Positions 35,851-50,660 are shown, numbered from the stretch's first letter. The stretch is 64,000 nt of DNA from Anarhynchus alexandrinus (GCA_008711295.1 VUYV01000228.1:124001-188000); one strand, 5' to 3'. Notes: generated by a model not told the origin, from the letters alone. Made by a program: numbers and translations.

Positions 35851-36899
35851 TTTATTTCCACAGTGAATTAGATAAAATAGGAAGAATAAGATAAAATAGA
35901 AAAGGAATATACGAGTCTGTATAAAATAACAAAGACATTTTACCTGATGAAAAGAATGTTTTGCAAATTAGCAAGCCCATCTGCTGTTCTTCATATTCAT
36001 GGACTTAATTACACAATGCAAGGCTGGATCCTGCATAGAAAATCAGGAAAAAGCAGAATTGATTCACTAGAACTGCTGAATAAGATGCAGTTTTCACAGT
36101 TGTGCAGAGCCAATGACAAAACAGGTGCAGCTGGCTGGTAGGGTAACACAGATATAAATGTCTAATCCACAGTCCAGAGCTTTGGTATGCTGTCTGTGGA
36201 AAGACTGACTTCACCAAATTTGCTGAACTTCTTTGTATGAGTATCTGGACTCACAGAGAGCCACAGAAAATACTGATTGATGGATGTGCTCCATTCCATG
36301 TCAATGCAGTGGCATATTTTTTTCTGACAGCATACTTCCTAACTGTGGATTCAGCTTTCTATTGCCCATACCAACAATACCTAGGATGCTGTCCTGCAGT
36401 AAGTCAGACCTAGCATCCAAATGCTTATGTTTCCAAATGGCTTCCGTTGTTGATTATTTCCCACAAATTCCTGTATGTTATGCCAAAGCAACTTTCCCTG
36501 ATTCACCATAAAGATGGATCTGACATCAAGTTGGGTAAGTTGTGTAGGTTGCCCACAGTTCATAGAGTTCATAGTTGTAGGTGGGTTAGCCCTCATGTTC
36601 CTGTAGGGTCCTTCTCTTCACTCATCAACTCCCAACCCCCAAAGTATGTCTTGTACCCATGCAAAAAGAAAAATTTTGCATCAACAAATGTTGGCAGTTC
36701 ACTTGAGTGTAACAGATATAATAGCATGGCAATTGGCTTCTATTCATGTTTCCCTAGGATCACTGCCATGAAAACAGCTTAAACTCCCAGAAGGCTTCTG
36801 AAGACAAAGCTTGTTGCTAGAAACAGCACTGTATTGATGCAGAGCCAGATTTTCTCTGCTTCTTTCATCTTAATTCATAATTTCATTATACAAAGTTAC

Positions 36900-36925
36900 A
36901 ACCCCACCCCCCCACCCCCCATCCA
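36900..36925. repeat. C-rich low-complexity run
   Basis: AACCCCACCCCCCCACCCCC-type sequence. The minus strand is a G-rich run. Confidence 0.9.
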
Positions 36926-37763
36926 ATTACAGAAATTCAAAATGCATCCAGAAATAAGAAGGGAGCAAGCCCACAATTAGCACAGTCTTTAATGCAGTTT
37001 CATAAAACCCATAGCAATTAAGTTGCAAAGTACTGTAATTTACATAAACAAACAAAACCAGGGGTGGGTGTAGGAAAGTTTGCTTCAAAAACAAAATAGA
37101 TGTCACAAACAGCTCTAACACAAGACTGTACAACAAGCTACAGTATGGATAGCATTGCTTAGTGATGCTGGCTGCTCCCTGCACAGACTTGGCTTCCTTC
37201 CAGATGGGACAGCATTTGACAAAGAGAGGCTGGAAAAGGATGGACTTTTTCTATCAGAGGTTCCCATTCCAGGCACAACAGCTAAAATATGCCAAGAGCT
37301 ATTGGACAGCTAAGAAAAATCTCTTCCATATCAGTGTCTGGCCTGAGAAAGAGCACCAAAGAAACAAGATGCAAAATGAGAACATCACCCCACATTTTAA
37401 GTGACAGCCTCTGACTACACCCCTGAAACTTCAGCAGGAATGTTAAAAAACTCAGCATTTACACATTTCATTGGACAGCAAATCACTACAATGAAAGGGT
37501 GCTTACAGGGGCACTACAAATGCCAGACCTCCCCCTACCTGCTGCCATGGTAGAACGTGTCTGGGCCCCATAAGAAGAGGGAACCATAAATCACTCTCTG
37601 AAGCCCTCTTTGAGGAATAACAACCCTTAACTTCACTGGGAAAAGCTACTCTGCACGCTCATCAAATATCTCGTCAGCTGCCTGATTAGTGTTGTGGCTG
37701 CTCAAGACAACAGGACTCAAAGCTCCTGCACAACCTTTGGGCCATGCTGTCTAATTTGAGTCA

Positions 37764-37781
37764 GGGGCCAGTCCTGGCCCC
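37764..37781. repeat. GC-rich hairpin (8-bp arms, 2-bp loop)
   Basis: Arms GGGGCCAG and CTGGCCCC flank TC, and a further GGCC follows at 37785. Isolated, with no run of T behind it and no gene nearby. Confidence 0.8.
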
Positions 37782-40700
37782 AAAGGCCAAAGTTTTCCTA
37801 TGAACAACTGGTCTTTCAGGAGTCAAAGAGAACACACCAGTCCTCCAGATGGTTTTTCAGCTAACTGCCTGACAGGTAGGGGCTCTGGGACTTCCAGCTT
37901 ACTTCAGGCAGGCTGGTGAAAACTAGGAGAAACTTGTCTCAAAAATATATTCATAGGCTGAAAGAGGAATGTGTCATTTCCCCTTTGCATAAGAGCGAAA
38001 AATGTGTGAAAATGTCACAATATCCCCACAGGAGAGAAATATCAGTTTTAACCAGCTCACCTCTGAAATTCGTCAGCATTCTAGTGTACTTGCTGCCACT
38101 CCAGACAAAACCAGCGCAGCTCATCTTTCCCACCTGTGCATGCAAGCCACAACAGGCTGAAGACAGGAATTACAAAGTGATTCCATATCCTGTCTTTTCA
38201 GCCTCCTCTCATTAAGCTTTAACAGATCACAGAAAGAGTACAATAGCATCAACTACAAGGAAGGCTTTTACTGGTGAAAAAGTGTGAATATTGGTATTTA
38301 AGAATAGTAAATGGCCTTAAGAAGAATTATATTCCCCAACAACTTCAGAGCTTAAAAATTGGAACAAATTCAGTTGTGCTAAAGTTCTCTAAATTTCACA
38401 TCAGCAATCTCAAAAGTGTTTTCCAGCTGTCTTCCTCACAGAACTGTAAATACCTGAGATTGTAAGTATTATTACACAAAGGCCTGAAACACTTGCAGAT
38501 CTCATGCTTCCCCAGAAGGGTCAAAATATTCAGGGAAAATGGTTTAATTATTTCTAAGTCCTGTGTAATCTCCCAACAGTTTTCAAAAATGTGATGAATG
38601 ACACAAGACATGCCTGACAGCTTCCCTACTCTGCTGGTGCCACGTGTCTCATACCAGAATCCTCCATCACTGCAAAGCAGCCCTTCTGAGCAGAGGACAA
38701 GGCATAGTGGTGTTGAGGAGCACTGTCACTCTTCACACCCAGAAATCAGTCCTACTGCTTCAATTTAGGATGGAAAAGGGACTCTACTTTAAATTACAGA
38801 TAGTGTTTATGGTAACATCAAGAAAATACCAAGAAATTTTTCCAAAATGTTTTAAGTTCAGTGTCTTCTCTGTGCTTAATTCTGCTGCTGTGCTCTTCAG
38901 AGAGGGTGGATGTCTACATGCAGTGAGTCTAGTATTTCTGCTTGCATCCACAGCCAGAAACATATATGATTCATGCACCCCAATCCCTACATCCTGTGAT
39001 CATTAAATTCTACCAAAAACCTTTCTGCTGGGGGAAAGGGTCCTTTCTGGCTTTCATGGATGCAAAGAAATGTGGGTGCCCTCTTCAGTCTTCTGGAGTT
39101 GCAAGAGAGAGAGGAAAGCCTTCTTCACACTTTCACAGGTTTTGTAACTTGAAGACCATTGCTTTAGGCTTCCCATCACCATTAATGGCAGTACTGGTCC
39201 CACAGGAAGAGTCTGTCCAGGGATTGAACGCTGGGCCCACAGTATGATTGGAGGTGACTGAACCATAGAAAACAGTTGTTACAGCATGCCTAAAAATCCC
39301 CAAATGCACACATACACACTCATTCAGTCTTCTAGAAGGGAATGCTGGGAGTCACCTATATGTGTCACTCGCAGCTTCTTCTGGAGGAAACTATGAATAG
39401 CCAAACACAGACCTGCTTTGCTGAGTCTGAGTCTGTTAGGTCATTTGAACTCTGGTGTTTTTAACTCCTCTGTCTCAGCCTTTGGGGCAGGCCCATGTAT
39501 TGCCCCAAACCATAAAAGCCAGAAGCAACCAAGTTCCTCCACCCCTGCCTTGCTGGTGCAGCTGCTAACCTGCTTTTATAGAGCCATCATTGCATCCTCA
39601 ACCAAACCAAAGACAAACCAGCTGTGGACATTCTCCCCACCTCAGATAACAGCTAGCTGTGCAGTTCTACTCCTGTTACATGCCAGAGGACTGTCAAAGG
39701 AGACCTCAGCCAGTCAGTCTCTACACAGGCAAGACTGGCCCTACCTGGGATCACCACAGCATGTTCAACATGTTCCCAGTTGCTCTGTATTTGTTAGCCA
39801 TGGTCACTGTCAAGGGAGACAACATAGGTGTTTTCATCTGTGGTCTGAGTCATCGAGACAAGGGCCTGAGTGGTGCCTGTCCTCCAGGGGTGTATTCAGC
39901 CATCACGCTTCTGACAGCAGCCATCACATTCCCTGGGAGTTGTCTGCCATAGTGCATTCACAACTCACTCTTAAGTCTGAGGAGCAACATCGGGGCCCCA
40001 CTGCCAAATCCTACTGGGAGCACCCAAGACCTGGTCCCAAAAGAGAGTTTGCCTGGTAACTCACTCCTCTGGAAGACAGTTGGCAATTAGAAAGTTAGAA
40101 CCCATTTGGGATCTAGCTGTAGGGGGCTCCCTCACAGCTCTTCATACATCAACACCTGTATGCATCCTCTCAGAGAGGCAGCTGGGTCCTGGCTGACATT
40201 AACAGGCACAAATTTGCATCCTGTTTCTGGCACTGCCATCTGCTGGGTAGAAGTACCATGCCAGCCCACCTCAACCTCAACCAAAACCAGAGTGCCAACG
40301 GATCCTATAAACCCTTTGAATTTTTTTCTTCTCTTTCCTCTGTGCACTGGATGGAAGCTATTGTAAAAATTTAATGCTCTGAAGCATTAGAAAAGGTCAA
40401 AATAATTTAAAAGGAAATCACAGACTTAGACTACAAAGCTTTGTGGGCTGACATCTCTGGCAGGAAGCACAGCTATGGAACTTACAGTTGCACTGGCCAT
40501 GGCAACAAGTGAAGACTAAAACAAATATTTGGGACTTTTATCTTCAAAACACCTCACAAGCATTAAAACAGTTAGAAAAGAAAATCTACTGGGCAGGCCC
40601 GTACCTCCTTACTGCATAGTCAGTGCAAATCCAGTGGTAAAAGAACTGACCTCCTCCCTGATAGCATTTTGCCTCCGTGCAAGACATAGAATTCCTGCCA

Positions 40701-43700
40701 ACTTAAGCAGCGGATGGACATTGCTGTAGGATTAGATTTGCCATTGGCATGGATTGAGTAAATTTTGGTATCCGCTGCAATGTTTAAGCAGTTCTGCTGA
40801 GGCAGTTGTGTTTAAGCCTGTATCTCCCTCACCTTGGGCTGAAATTTTCTGTGATTCATTTCATTCCCAAGGTGGTCTGAGAAAAGAAACCTGATCATGT
40901 TTGCTTCTGAATTCTGCTTCCATATAAGCTATACCATTTCTTCACCTGTTTCAACTGCAAACTGGTAACTCAACAGCTGAAACATTACATACTGGTTACT
41001 TTTTGGTTCTCCTATATGCCGTGGACCAATCTGAGACCACTGCACTCAATGTCAGAGGTTATATAAAGGGAATTCACATAATGAATATACTTTTCACTAT
41101 TTGCGACTGAACAGAAAGTTTTCTAAACTGCCCCATTATCACCTAACTAAATGCAGTCTGGCTCCAATAACAACACCTCCATATGATAATGTTAAGGTCT
41201 GCGTTGCTTGTTAACCACGAGCTCTCTCTGATTGCAGATTCGGTGGTCCTTAGGATACACTGGAAACTTCATAACAGCTCACATAGGAAAAGCTGGGGAC
41301 TTGGGGCTACATGAGTATGAGAGGCATCGGCTACGAACACTTATGTTTCACCAGCTGAGGAAGGACAGACTTTACACCCTCCTATTTCTATTTCTTTTAT
41401 GGAATTTCTATCCAGAACCCTTCTCTGAATTACTTTGTTAAATCCAGAGTTAAAAATCAGGAAATGCATCATTAGGTGAGAAAAATTTGGATTATATCAA
41501 CACATGCACAACACATCTACAACTTTCTTTATTCACTGCCTCAAAATTTGACAAGAGTCTTCAGAAAAGAGACACAGAGAAGGTTCCACAGTCCCGAGGC
41601 TGGTGCGTTAAACGAAACTTCTCTTCTAATGTCTTTGACACAGAAACTGTGCCTTCACACATAATAGAAGACCAATGAAGAACAAAGCCACAAAACAAAG
41701 CTTCTTTTTTCCACTCCAGGGTACTTTCAAATAAAAGGAAATCAATAGTAACTGTGAGATTCACATCAGAGATATCAGCTTATTTAGGAATGAGCACAGC
41801 TCCCTGACATCCTCAGGATGTCTGTGCCATCCCTAGGAGTAGGTCAGCCCAGTCTGAGGGCAAGAAAAGCCCACCACAGACTACTCAGCAGTAACATGAG
41901 CCTTTGATCCCTGATACATTGAAGTCTTGATGAAAGCGAGGAAAGGGATGCAAATAGTTTTGTTATTCGCTATAGTTGAGGAACCTGATTTTAAATTCCT
42001 TTCTGTGCAGCAAAACTCGGAGATTTCCCTTTTTTCTAGCTTTCCTTGTTCTGCAAAATTCATTTTTGTGCTTGAAAGGTTTTTCTCCTCACAGCAGAAT
42101 GGGGATATCTTCCTTAGGAGCAATGTCTTAGTGTATTTATATACACTGAGCAATATAGTATAATTTACCAAGGTACTCTGTATTGCTGAATGACACATAT
42201 TTGGATTTCTGTCCCGCAGTGAAGTCCCAAAGCAGAGGCCAGACCTTTGCAGCAAACAGGCAGCTCTGCAAGGCACCTGCTGCCATGTGGATCTCACTTT
42301 TGGCCTGCTACCACAGCACCCACGAACAAGCCCACAGAGAAACTCACCAGCAGGCTGAGCCTAGGAACCAGGATAGCACATGTGGTGTCAACACTTTGAG
42401 AAGGTACCCTATCCTTCACAAGATTGCACTAAATTGCAGAGGTAAGGAACTGGGACGCAGCTTGCTCAACTGTGCATGAGAGTTAGAGACACAAATACCG
42501 GTCATATTATGCACCCCAAACTAAGACCATCCTTTCTCAAAGATTTGACTGCTTAGAACATTTTACATAATAGAGCCAGACTGTCATCTTCACTCACTTT
42601 ACTGGCATTGACAATTGCCAGCAACTCTTTCTTGTCATATTTCTGGATTAGAAAAAATGCCAATTCACTTCAAAAATCTGTTTTCAGATCCAAACTTATG
42701 ATGAATCTAAGCTCAACTCCATCTCTGATCCATAGATACCAAACACTGTCTAAGATACTTGGCACACAAAACCAGGAGACTGAACTGGAGGAAGACTGAG
42801 AGATCTTCCAGACTGCCTGACTTTTCTTTCAGAAAAGGAAATATTTCCATTTTTACTATGGAATCACTCACAACAGAGACTGCAAAACACAAACACCTGG
42901 GCAGGGCTTTGAACAGAGTACACAGAGCCATTAATATCTGTTACTTTTTTCTCCCTTCAGTTTCCAGAGTTCTCTCCCTGAATAAATGGTGCACATCCTG
43001 AAGATGCTCTCTCCATGACCACTTTAGCTGCAACAGCAGTTTTGATTCTGACAAGCTTTGTTACATTTTATTAGGAAATTTATGGGCTGCATCTCACAGA
43101 CTGTAAAGTTACGAGCACAAGCACTGACATAAATTTTGCTGCAATATAAAACAGATTGCGTAAGAAATAAACAGAAGTTTAAACACCAGATAGTACTGAG
43201 AGACTCACATCAGCATTAAAGCACACTAGCTGTATCGGTAAACACTGTAACAAGCAACAGACAGTATAATTATGTTTACCAAGGTACTCTAAATTGCTGA
43301 AATTCTCCCTGCCTGTCCATAAAATGTTGCAGCCTTTGCTTTAGTTTATAGCAAATCTCACCTAGAAGGAACCGACTGAGACTATTTTCATAAACTGCTT
43401 GTGGGAAAGCAGGAGGAACAACATTCTTCCATTCCCTTATTCCTAGGAATCAAAGATGACTATTTTGGGAAGTACAGTATTTTTTCAAATGTTCCTTAAT
43501 AAAGAAATTGCAAGACAAAAGAAACGTCCCTTACCACGTACATAATGAATGGATTTTGAAAAACATATGTTGTTCACACTGCTCCTGTATAAAATTTGAC
43601 CTGCTGAGGCACCAGAAAAGTCCTCAGTCATAAGTGAATGTCTACATCTATTCTCTGCCAAACTCCAGAATTTCAACTGAATGGGACAACTTTACACATG

Positions 43701-46700
43701 TCCTAATGTAATGATACACAAATTTCCTGGGGGAATCCCTGTACAACACCTTACAAGCCTTTTACACCTATTTTGTGTGCAGTACTGTTGCTGTCTTCTC
43801 TCAGCATACATCTAACAGGTAAAATAAAAGTTTAAAAAAATAAGGTGAGAGAAGAACGTACAATTTGGGGTTAGGAAGGACCACTTGCTAGCAGAGATCT
43901 TTGTGCTTTGGTAAGCTGTAAGGGAGGTTAGACAGTAGGGATGGAGTTTACTGATAAAGGCAGGAATTGCTTCACCACTGTAAGCTGACTCAGAAATCTA
44001 GGTGTGGAAGCAGGGACCACATAACTGAATGTAACGGCTCTCTCACAGCTTCATACCCTAAAGCTATCTGCTTGCTTAAGGGGGTACACAGAGGAAACGT
44101 ATTATACCTGATCCTCTGCTAACGGTAGTGGAAGCTTTCATAGACCTTCCTGAAGATGATGCCTCACTGTGGTGTGAACAGCAGATGTGGAGGCTTGACT
44201 CCACTCAGCAAGAGGCAGTCAGCTGGGAATACTCAACACAAAGGGCCATGTATCTCACCCGTGCAACTTACCCTGACTCTGTCACAGCAGTCTCAACACC
44301 TTCGAAATTCTCCTTTGGGAATCACCACAAGGTCAGTGCAATGAGAGGAGAGTCCTGGTGAAGCTGGAAAGTCTCTAGGAAAAGGAACTTGGATAAGAAA
44401 AGCAGACGAATGAAAATAAAGCTGGTTGTGTGTCCCCAGGAAAACATCATGGAAGAGGTAGCTGGGAAAGGAGGTAGTACCTCCCTCCATCTGCACACGC
44501 ACATTGCACAAGACAGACTCATCCAAAACATAAAATTCATGGAAAAAGTGAAAAACAAATCATTGCCAATGACGAGGGTGAGGGGGAATGTCCTCAGATC
44601 GTTATAAGGAAATTGGTGCAAGTCTCAATGAAGACCAATGGCAGATTGATGGACAATTGCATCAACTAGACAAAGGGTAAGTACTAAAGAACTAGTCCCA
44701 TGGGATCAGTCAGCCAAACACAAGGGTTGGAATGAACGGTGTATCCCAGAGAAGGATAAATACATCCCAAAAAAGTCAGCAGCCTGCAGCCTGTAGAAAA
44801 AGCTCCATTTCTGCCAATGGTACCCACAAAGACTTTTTAAGTCAGGATAAACAGGAGGTTTATCATTTTCTTTGTTTTAAAAATGTTTGTAACTCAATTT
44901 TGGTACCAAATTCACTTCTTCTTTTGAAATGTGTGTGTGCAGAGGCTGACGGTTTCTTTTTTTCTATTTTCAGTCCACAGTTTATTTTTAGAACTAACCT
45001 TCTTTCTGAGCCAGGGCAGTAAATGAATAAAGCAGTGAAAATTTCCACAAGGCAGAAAAAAAAAAAAAGGTGCTGCAGAACACCAGTTCTTGAGGAAGAC
45101 CCTGAGTGACCTCAGCCCTTTTTCAAGCCCCCACGAGATGATCCCTCTAACTTTGCCTGCGGCATTATTTTAGCCCCCTGGCCTTCTCCACAGATGGCTA
45201 TAGCCCTGCCCTTCAGAAGTCTTCCTCCCTTACTACATCACACACTATTTCTATCTGTTCCCAAGATCATTGCAGGTTGCTGCAATGTGCAAAATCTCCA
45301 CAGCAGGCAGGCCAGCTCAGACTTTGCCTACCTAAAATCACCATCATTTCTTAGATCAGTGGAGACTAGCACAGTATGTTAGAAAATTTAATTGCTTAGA
45401 AAACACTGTACTGAAACATCCCTTAGTGACATAGGGAAAGGCGGAAATATCTGACACAAAATAACACCAAATAAAGAAATCTGCTTTACACAAAACCCCC
45501 TGAAGTACTTCTGTGTACAGTTGATGTCACTGCTGACAAGTTAAGCTGTTTATGTTGCACAGGGAAAAAAAAAAGCAGGTTTTCACTTGCAACTGGATTT
45601 AGCTTGATTCCCAGAATAATACAGACACAACAAGTTTTTCAATTTTGCTTCCTTAGTCTCATTTCAAAAAACATTTTTCACAAGGAGACTGATCCCTCAG
45701 TTCACAGTGCAACAGGTACTTATAAATTTCACAGGGCAACAGATGCTGGCCTTAGAAAGCTAGACTTTGGGTTGTATCAAAATTTGAATATGTATAACTG
45801 CTCTAAATCACAATCTGCTTTGACCTTCCAGGTTCTCTTCAAACCTAGAAACTGCATCAAGATCCACTTATTGCCACATGGTTGAGAAACAAAATTGGCT
45901 CTAAAGCACTTACCCAGCATGGTTTGAAAGAAGTAATATTGGCTAGGGATGGACAAAAGCACACACCACTTGTGGATTGTGATTACTCAACTCCTTTCAC
46001 TTGGAAGAATAGCAACTTTCACAGTCTCAGCTCTTTCACAAAGGTCCTGCCCAGATGATAAGGTCAGTCAACTCATTTACTGCTTTGCACACGCTGACTT
46101 AAACCCTTATAAAGCACTGCAGTTTGGCAGTGCAGCAAATGGTTGCTAAGCTGCATGTGTTTCCTCTAATACACTAACTGGGAAACAGCTGCATGAGTGG
46201 AGCAACCCATTGCTCTCCCTCCTCTCCAAAAGATCCCGCACAGTCCTAACAGGCAACCAGCAATGGGAAGCTACCCTCTCAAGGGCAGCTCCCAGGGAAT
46301 GCGGTATTGCAGGCCATAATGCAATCCCAAAAGAGCAAAAACCTGATGTGAAGCAGCATCCCTTTTCTTGCAAGTGAGCACCCTGAGTTGCCAAGTTCCA
46401 CTGCTGTGCTACCAGAACAGCAAAACAATCAACTAAGTCATCTTCTGAGGAAAATTCTGCCAGTGGAGACAAACTGAAGAAAGGTGTCTGCAAACACTGT
46501 TTTCCTAGCAGAGGGACATCCACATCTCCAGCCGTGTTTCCAACCACTTTCAGTGGCTTCCCCAGCTGAAAGAGTCCCACAGGGTCCCCAGAAAAGTCTC
46601 TCTCTTTGTCCCTGGCCCTCTTAAGGTTGTCCAACTTCCTCTATCAGCTGCACACTGAAACTTGGCACAGTCAAATGGAGCCCTTAATGCCAATCTGCTG

Positions 46701-49430
46701 GAAAAGCACTGTTTTAACGCAGTAACAAAACCCATGCTGGATTTTGCAAATACTTTTTTCTCCTCGCATATAATCAAGCAAGCTGAGCATATGGACAAGA
46801 TAGTTCAAAGTGTTGCAGTCAGGGCCAGGAGACAGCATTCATTTCTGTTCTGTGCAAAGCTCTGTCAACAGAGATTTTGTTACTAGAAAGCATGATGCCT
46901 GTGGGTTGTTTCTCCTATGGCACAACTTGACAACTCCTGGTTACAGTTTTCAGACACATTAGGAGAGACTACAGCTCCTGGCATCTAGACACAATTAAGC
47001 TTCTGAAGAAGGATTTCTCAGTGCTTTGCTGAAACTTGCTGCCTTTCATCCATCAGCATCTGTTTTTTCATATACAATAGAAGTAGCTCAAATCCCTTTT
47101 TACCAGTTCTTTCAGATGGTTTATACGAGTTTCAGAAAGCTTTGGGAAGTACATACATTTTTCCTGTAGATACATATATGGCTGAAAAGATGATTTTTTT
47201 TCCAAACAACTCGCCAACTGTTGTTTTTTTTTTTCAAGTGGGATAAGATGTGGGACAGCCCAAAGGAGCAGAATCTTTTTCCATTGGTGAACTCATACTC
47301 TATAACGCTCTTGTGCAGATACAGGTTTTGCATTTTGGTTGGCTTTCCCGCTATGGTTTCAAAGGTTCCCAGTCTCCATTTGATTAAAGCGTGGAAGAGG
47401 CTAGAAGCACTTTTTTTTTTCTGAGTATTAGATGATGCATCTTTGAAAGGACTTCATAATCTTCTTCTCCCAATTTACAGACTGTACTTGCTGGTGCACG
47501 CACCACTGCAGTTTTTCTTTATAATCTCTATTGACTTCTGCAGCATTTGCCCTTTTCTTTGTGTCATAACAATGCACAGAGGCTGCTCTATACTGCTCAT
47601 GTGAGCACTGCAAGAAGAAGAGCAATAAGGCTCTTCTGCATCACATGCCCAGTAATTCAAACTAATATCAGGGCACAGCACAACACAGTTCTTAAAACAA
47701 GGGAAATCAAGAGGCATGACAAATCAAGTGCATTTATACATCTGTTTCCAGGATGTCACAGGGCCTTGTCATGGAATGACAGGGCCACAGTAATGGAAAC
47801 TGTGAATCTGACTACCATCAAAGAGGTCCCTATGAAGAACTGTGGTTCAGCTTATTAATTTTCAGAGGCTTGGGAATTGCAAAAGAGCAGATGCTGTCAT
47901 GAAAAAGGCTGTGACTGAATTCATCCTAGCAGCACTATTACCCATCCAACATCTTTAGAGAAAGCCAACTCTACTCTACAGAGAAAGAATAATGTGGTAC
48001 CTAAAAATTCATATGTTGAGCCTGAAGTATGACTTTTGGGGGGGCGGGGAGGAAATCTTAATATAGCTGTACATGTACACTGGTCATTTAATGAATATAC
48101 AGAGGAAAGATTTATGGTGCTGTTACAGCTCTTTTTCAGCCACCTAAAAGAAAATGCCATTGTTACTATGAGACCAACACTGCTGAAAACTGAGCAAAAA
48201 ATTATGGAATCAGTGATAACAGCTTCGGAGAGCAGTGAATTCACAGCATTACATTTTAGAATTTTGGAAGCCTTTATGATCTGGAGATAAGGTTGCCATT
48301 TTTCTATTATATCAACACAGAAATGATCACAAGGTGTTGAACACTAACTGCATCTCTAGGCCATAAGCTTTTCAAGGTAGCAATCATTACTTTTTCCTAT
48401 CTCTATAGCTTCTAGTATAATGAAGCCTTTGCTATTAGTCACACCTAAAATGACAACTTTCTGCTATTACTACTGATGACTGCACTAGATTTTTGGCCAA
48501 GTTCTGTACTATGAGAAAAGTTTAATGTTATATTCTCAGGGCAAGAATGGTACAGGAAGGGTTCACTCAAGATGTAGTTTCCTGAACAGCAGTTAGTGGG
48601 AGCAGCCCAGGAGGGCAAGAACAACTGAGGCAGTTTTAGGGCAGATGGGACAGGCAGTCATGATGGGCAAAGGTGAATGCAAAAACTACTCCTGATGCAA
48701 CACATTTAATAGCCAAGTCACCTCTCCCAAGCATGTGTTTGCACATGCACAGGGAGAGAATTAGCTATACAAACAAAAGCTTTTCTATCATCACCACAGA
48801 AGTTCTGCACCTGTCAAACACCACCACAACCAGGGATAAATATTCCTACCACTATGAGTCTATCATCAATGCTCCTCTGACGAAGCAACTAACTTTGATT
48901 TGAGACTTAATAAACATAACCTGGCTGTTTGCTTTTATGCTGCTGCTTCTCTTATTTATAAATCATTAACAAGGAGGTAGAAATTCTCCTCATTTCTCCT
49001 CTTTCTGCATTAGTTTAGACTAATTAGTCTGCATTAGTCAGACTATGGATACCTGTGTGCCCTTCCCAAAAAGCAGCATTCTGTCACTAGTTCTTCCATT
49101 ATCACTAAATATCTTTACATTCCTTGCTGAAGTTCTTTCATGCAACCTTTGTCTTCACTCTTCTACCACTCATAGCAGAGGGCTGAAAGCTACTCTGTTC
49201 CTCTTCGCCAAAAGCTCTAAAGGACAGTGAAGAGCCTATGTGGCTGCTTCTCCCTCTGTTTTTATTTTCCAGCACGTGCACAGATAAATCCGTATTTACC
49301 TGACCTGGTTAACATGTCCAGACTCTGCTGCTGACTAGGAACCTCTCTCGAGACCACCAGATCACCAACAGCCAGAGCCATGAGATCTGGGGAGCCACAG
49401 ACCTGCAAGTGTACTGTTTGTACCAGGCAA

Positions 49431-50660
49431 ATTAGCAGAAAGTCTTCTAGTGAACAGAGCTGGTAGGTACATGGATAAATCAGAGATATTAAGGACAGGT
49501 CATAGTGGTGTTTGTGAAGGAAAGCTGTGCCTTACAAACCTATCGGTGATCCTGGGCTGGCTTGGCAAATATGCCAGCTTGAAACAGTTTTGATGGCTTT
49601 TAACACAGCCCTCTAGACACATGAATCTACCATGAGATAACAGGTTAAAGGCCTCATACAGACTTAAACAAATGGTTAAAAGAGAAGAGATAAAGAGTAG
49701 GACAAAGCAGTAATTTTTTCCAACAGAGGAAAATCTCCAAAGAGAAGTGCATTAGTGACCTTCACTGTTCAGCACAGCCTCAAATAAACTGTAAAAGGTC
49801 AGGAGAGAAGTAGGGAGGCCAGAGGCTTCACCAGCCTAATCAGAGTTATCCAGACAAGAGCCACCTTTGCATAAGTGGTAATATTGAGTGACTAGGCAAT
49901 AAAACAGCAGATGAAATTCCATGCAGATAAGCATAAAGTGATGCACATGAGTAGGGAAATAACAGCATTGATTTCATGTATAAAATGAGGGTGTCTGAGC
50001 TAACCATAACCACACAGGAATGAGATCTTGGGTGATGATACATCAAAAACACCAGCTCTGTGCTCAGCAGTAGTCAAAAACATCACATACTCAGAATTAT
50101 TACAAAAGGGGTAGAAGACACTGGAAAGAACTTCATCATTATCGTCCTGTATAAGTGAATAAAACTTGAATGCTCTGTGCAATTTTTTTTCTGGCACTTG
50201 AGAAAATATAATGGATTTAAAAAAGGTGCCAAGACAGCAAGAGGAATGATCAGATGTCTGAGACAGCTTCTGCCTAAGGAATATTCCCCAAAAATGATTG
50301 GAAGAGGGAGGGGCTTATGACATTGGCTGCAGAGTGTTATGGTACAGAACCACGAAAAAGGGAGCTACATGAAGTGACAAGAAGCTCAGAGAGAGTGACC
50401 AGGAAATACTAGTTCAGCTTTCTCCTCTGGTAAAAAGTTGGGGACATCAGATGAATCTATCTGTCATAAGTTTGAAACAAATGAAAGGAAGTGACTTTTG
50501 AAACATGTAGGTCATCTATGTGACTCCCTGCTACAGGATGCTAGAGGTTTACACAAGTTCAAAAAGAACCCTGGAGAAATTTACCAATAAAAATCAGTCC
50601 AGGGCAGCTAACTTAGATATGCCATCTGCAAGAGTCCAGGAGAGAGTGCTAGGAAAGAAC
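49431..50660 (+). mobile_element. Ancient, strongly decayed CR1 LINE (about 1.2 kb)
   Basis: The sequence keeps the order of an old amniote CR1 reverse transcriptase region. An AAGCTGTGCCTTACAAACC start (near 49524) is followed by AACAAATGGTTAAAAG (near 49668). At 49891-49950 one frame gives D, a stop in place of Trp, then AIKQQMKFHADKHKVMHM, matching the CR1 W-A-x-x-W-x-M-x-F-N-x-x-K-C-x-V-M-H block. Then come GAATGAGATCTTGGGTGATG (50019), GCAGTAGTCAAAAA (50067) and, near the end, CTACAGGATGCTAGAGGTTT and AAGTTCAAAAAGAACCCTGG. Many indels and stops interrupt it. It is much older than the CR1 copies at 20305, 29949 and 34815, and its ends are approximate. Confidence 0.75.

Larger units (their letters stand above)
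35851..49430. other. Long unique stretch (13.6 kb), no gene recognised
   Basis: No transposon family, RNA gene or coding exon could be recognised. Points of note are a C-rich run at 36900-36925, an 18-bp hairpin-forming sequence at 37764-37781, an A run at 45057-45069 and a G-rich run near 48038-48050. The longest open frame in the window (39418-40059 plus, 213 codons) opens at TTG and contains no ATG. A 162-codon minus-strand frame (46146-46634) also starts at TTG and has no internal Met. Neither looks like a eukaryotic gene. Confidence 0.5.

Noticed and set aside
46146..46634. 162-codon minus-strand frame with protein-like composition
   Set aside because: It starts at TTG, has no internal Met, and matches nothing I know. 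No splice context was found.
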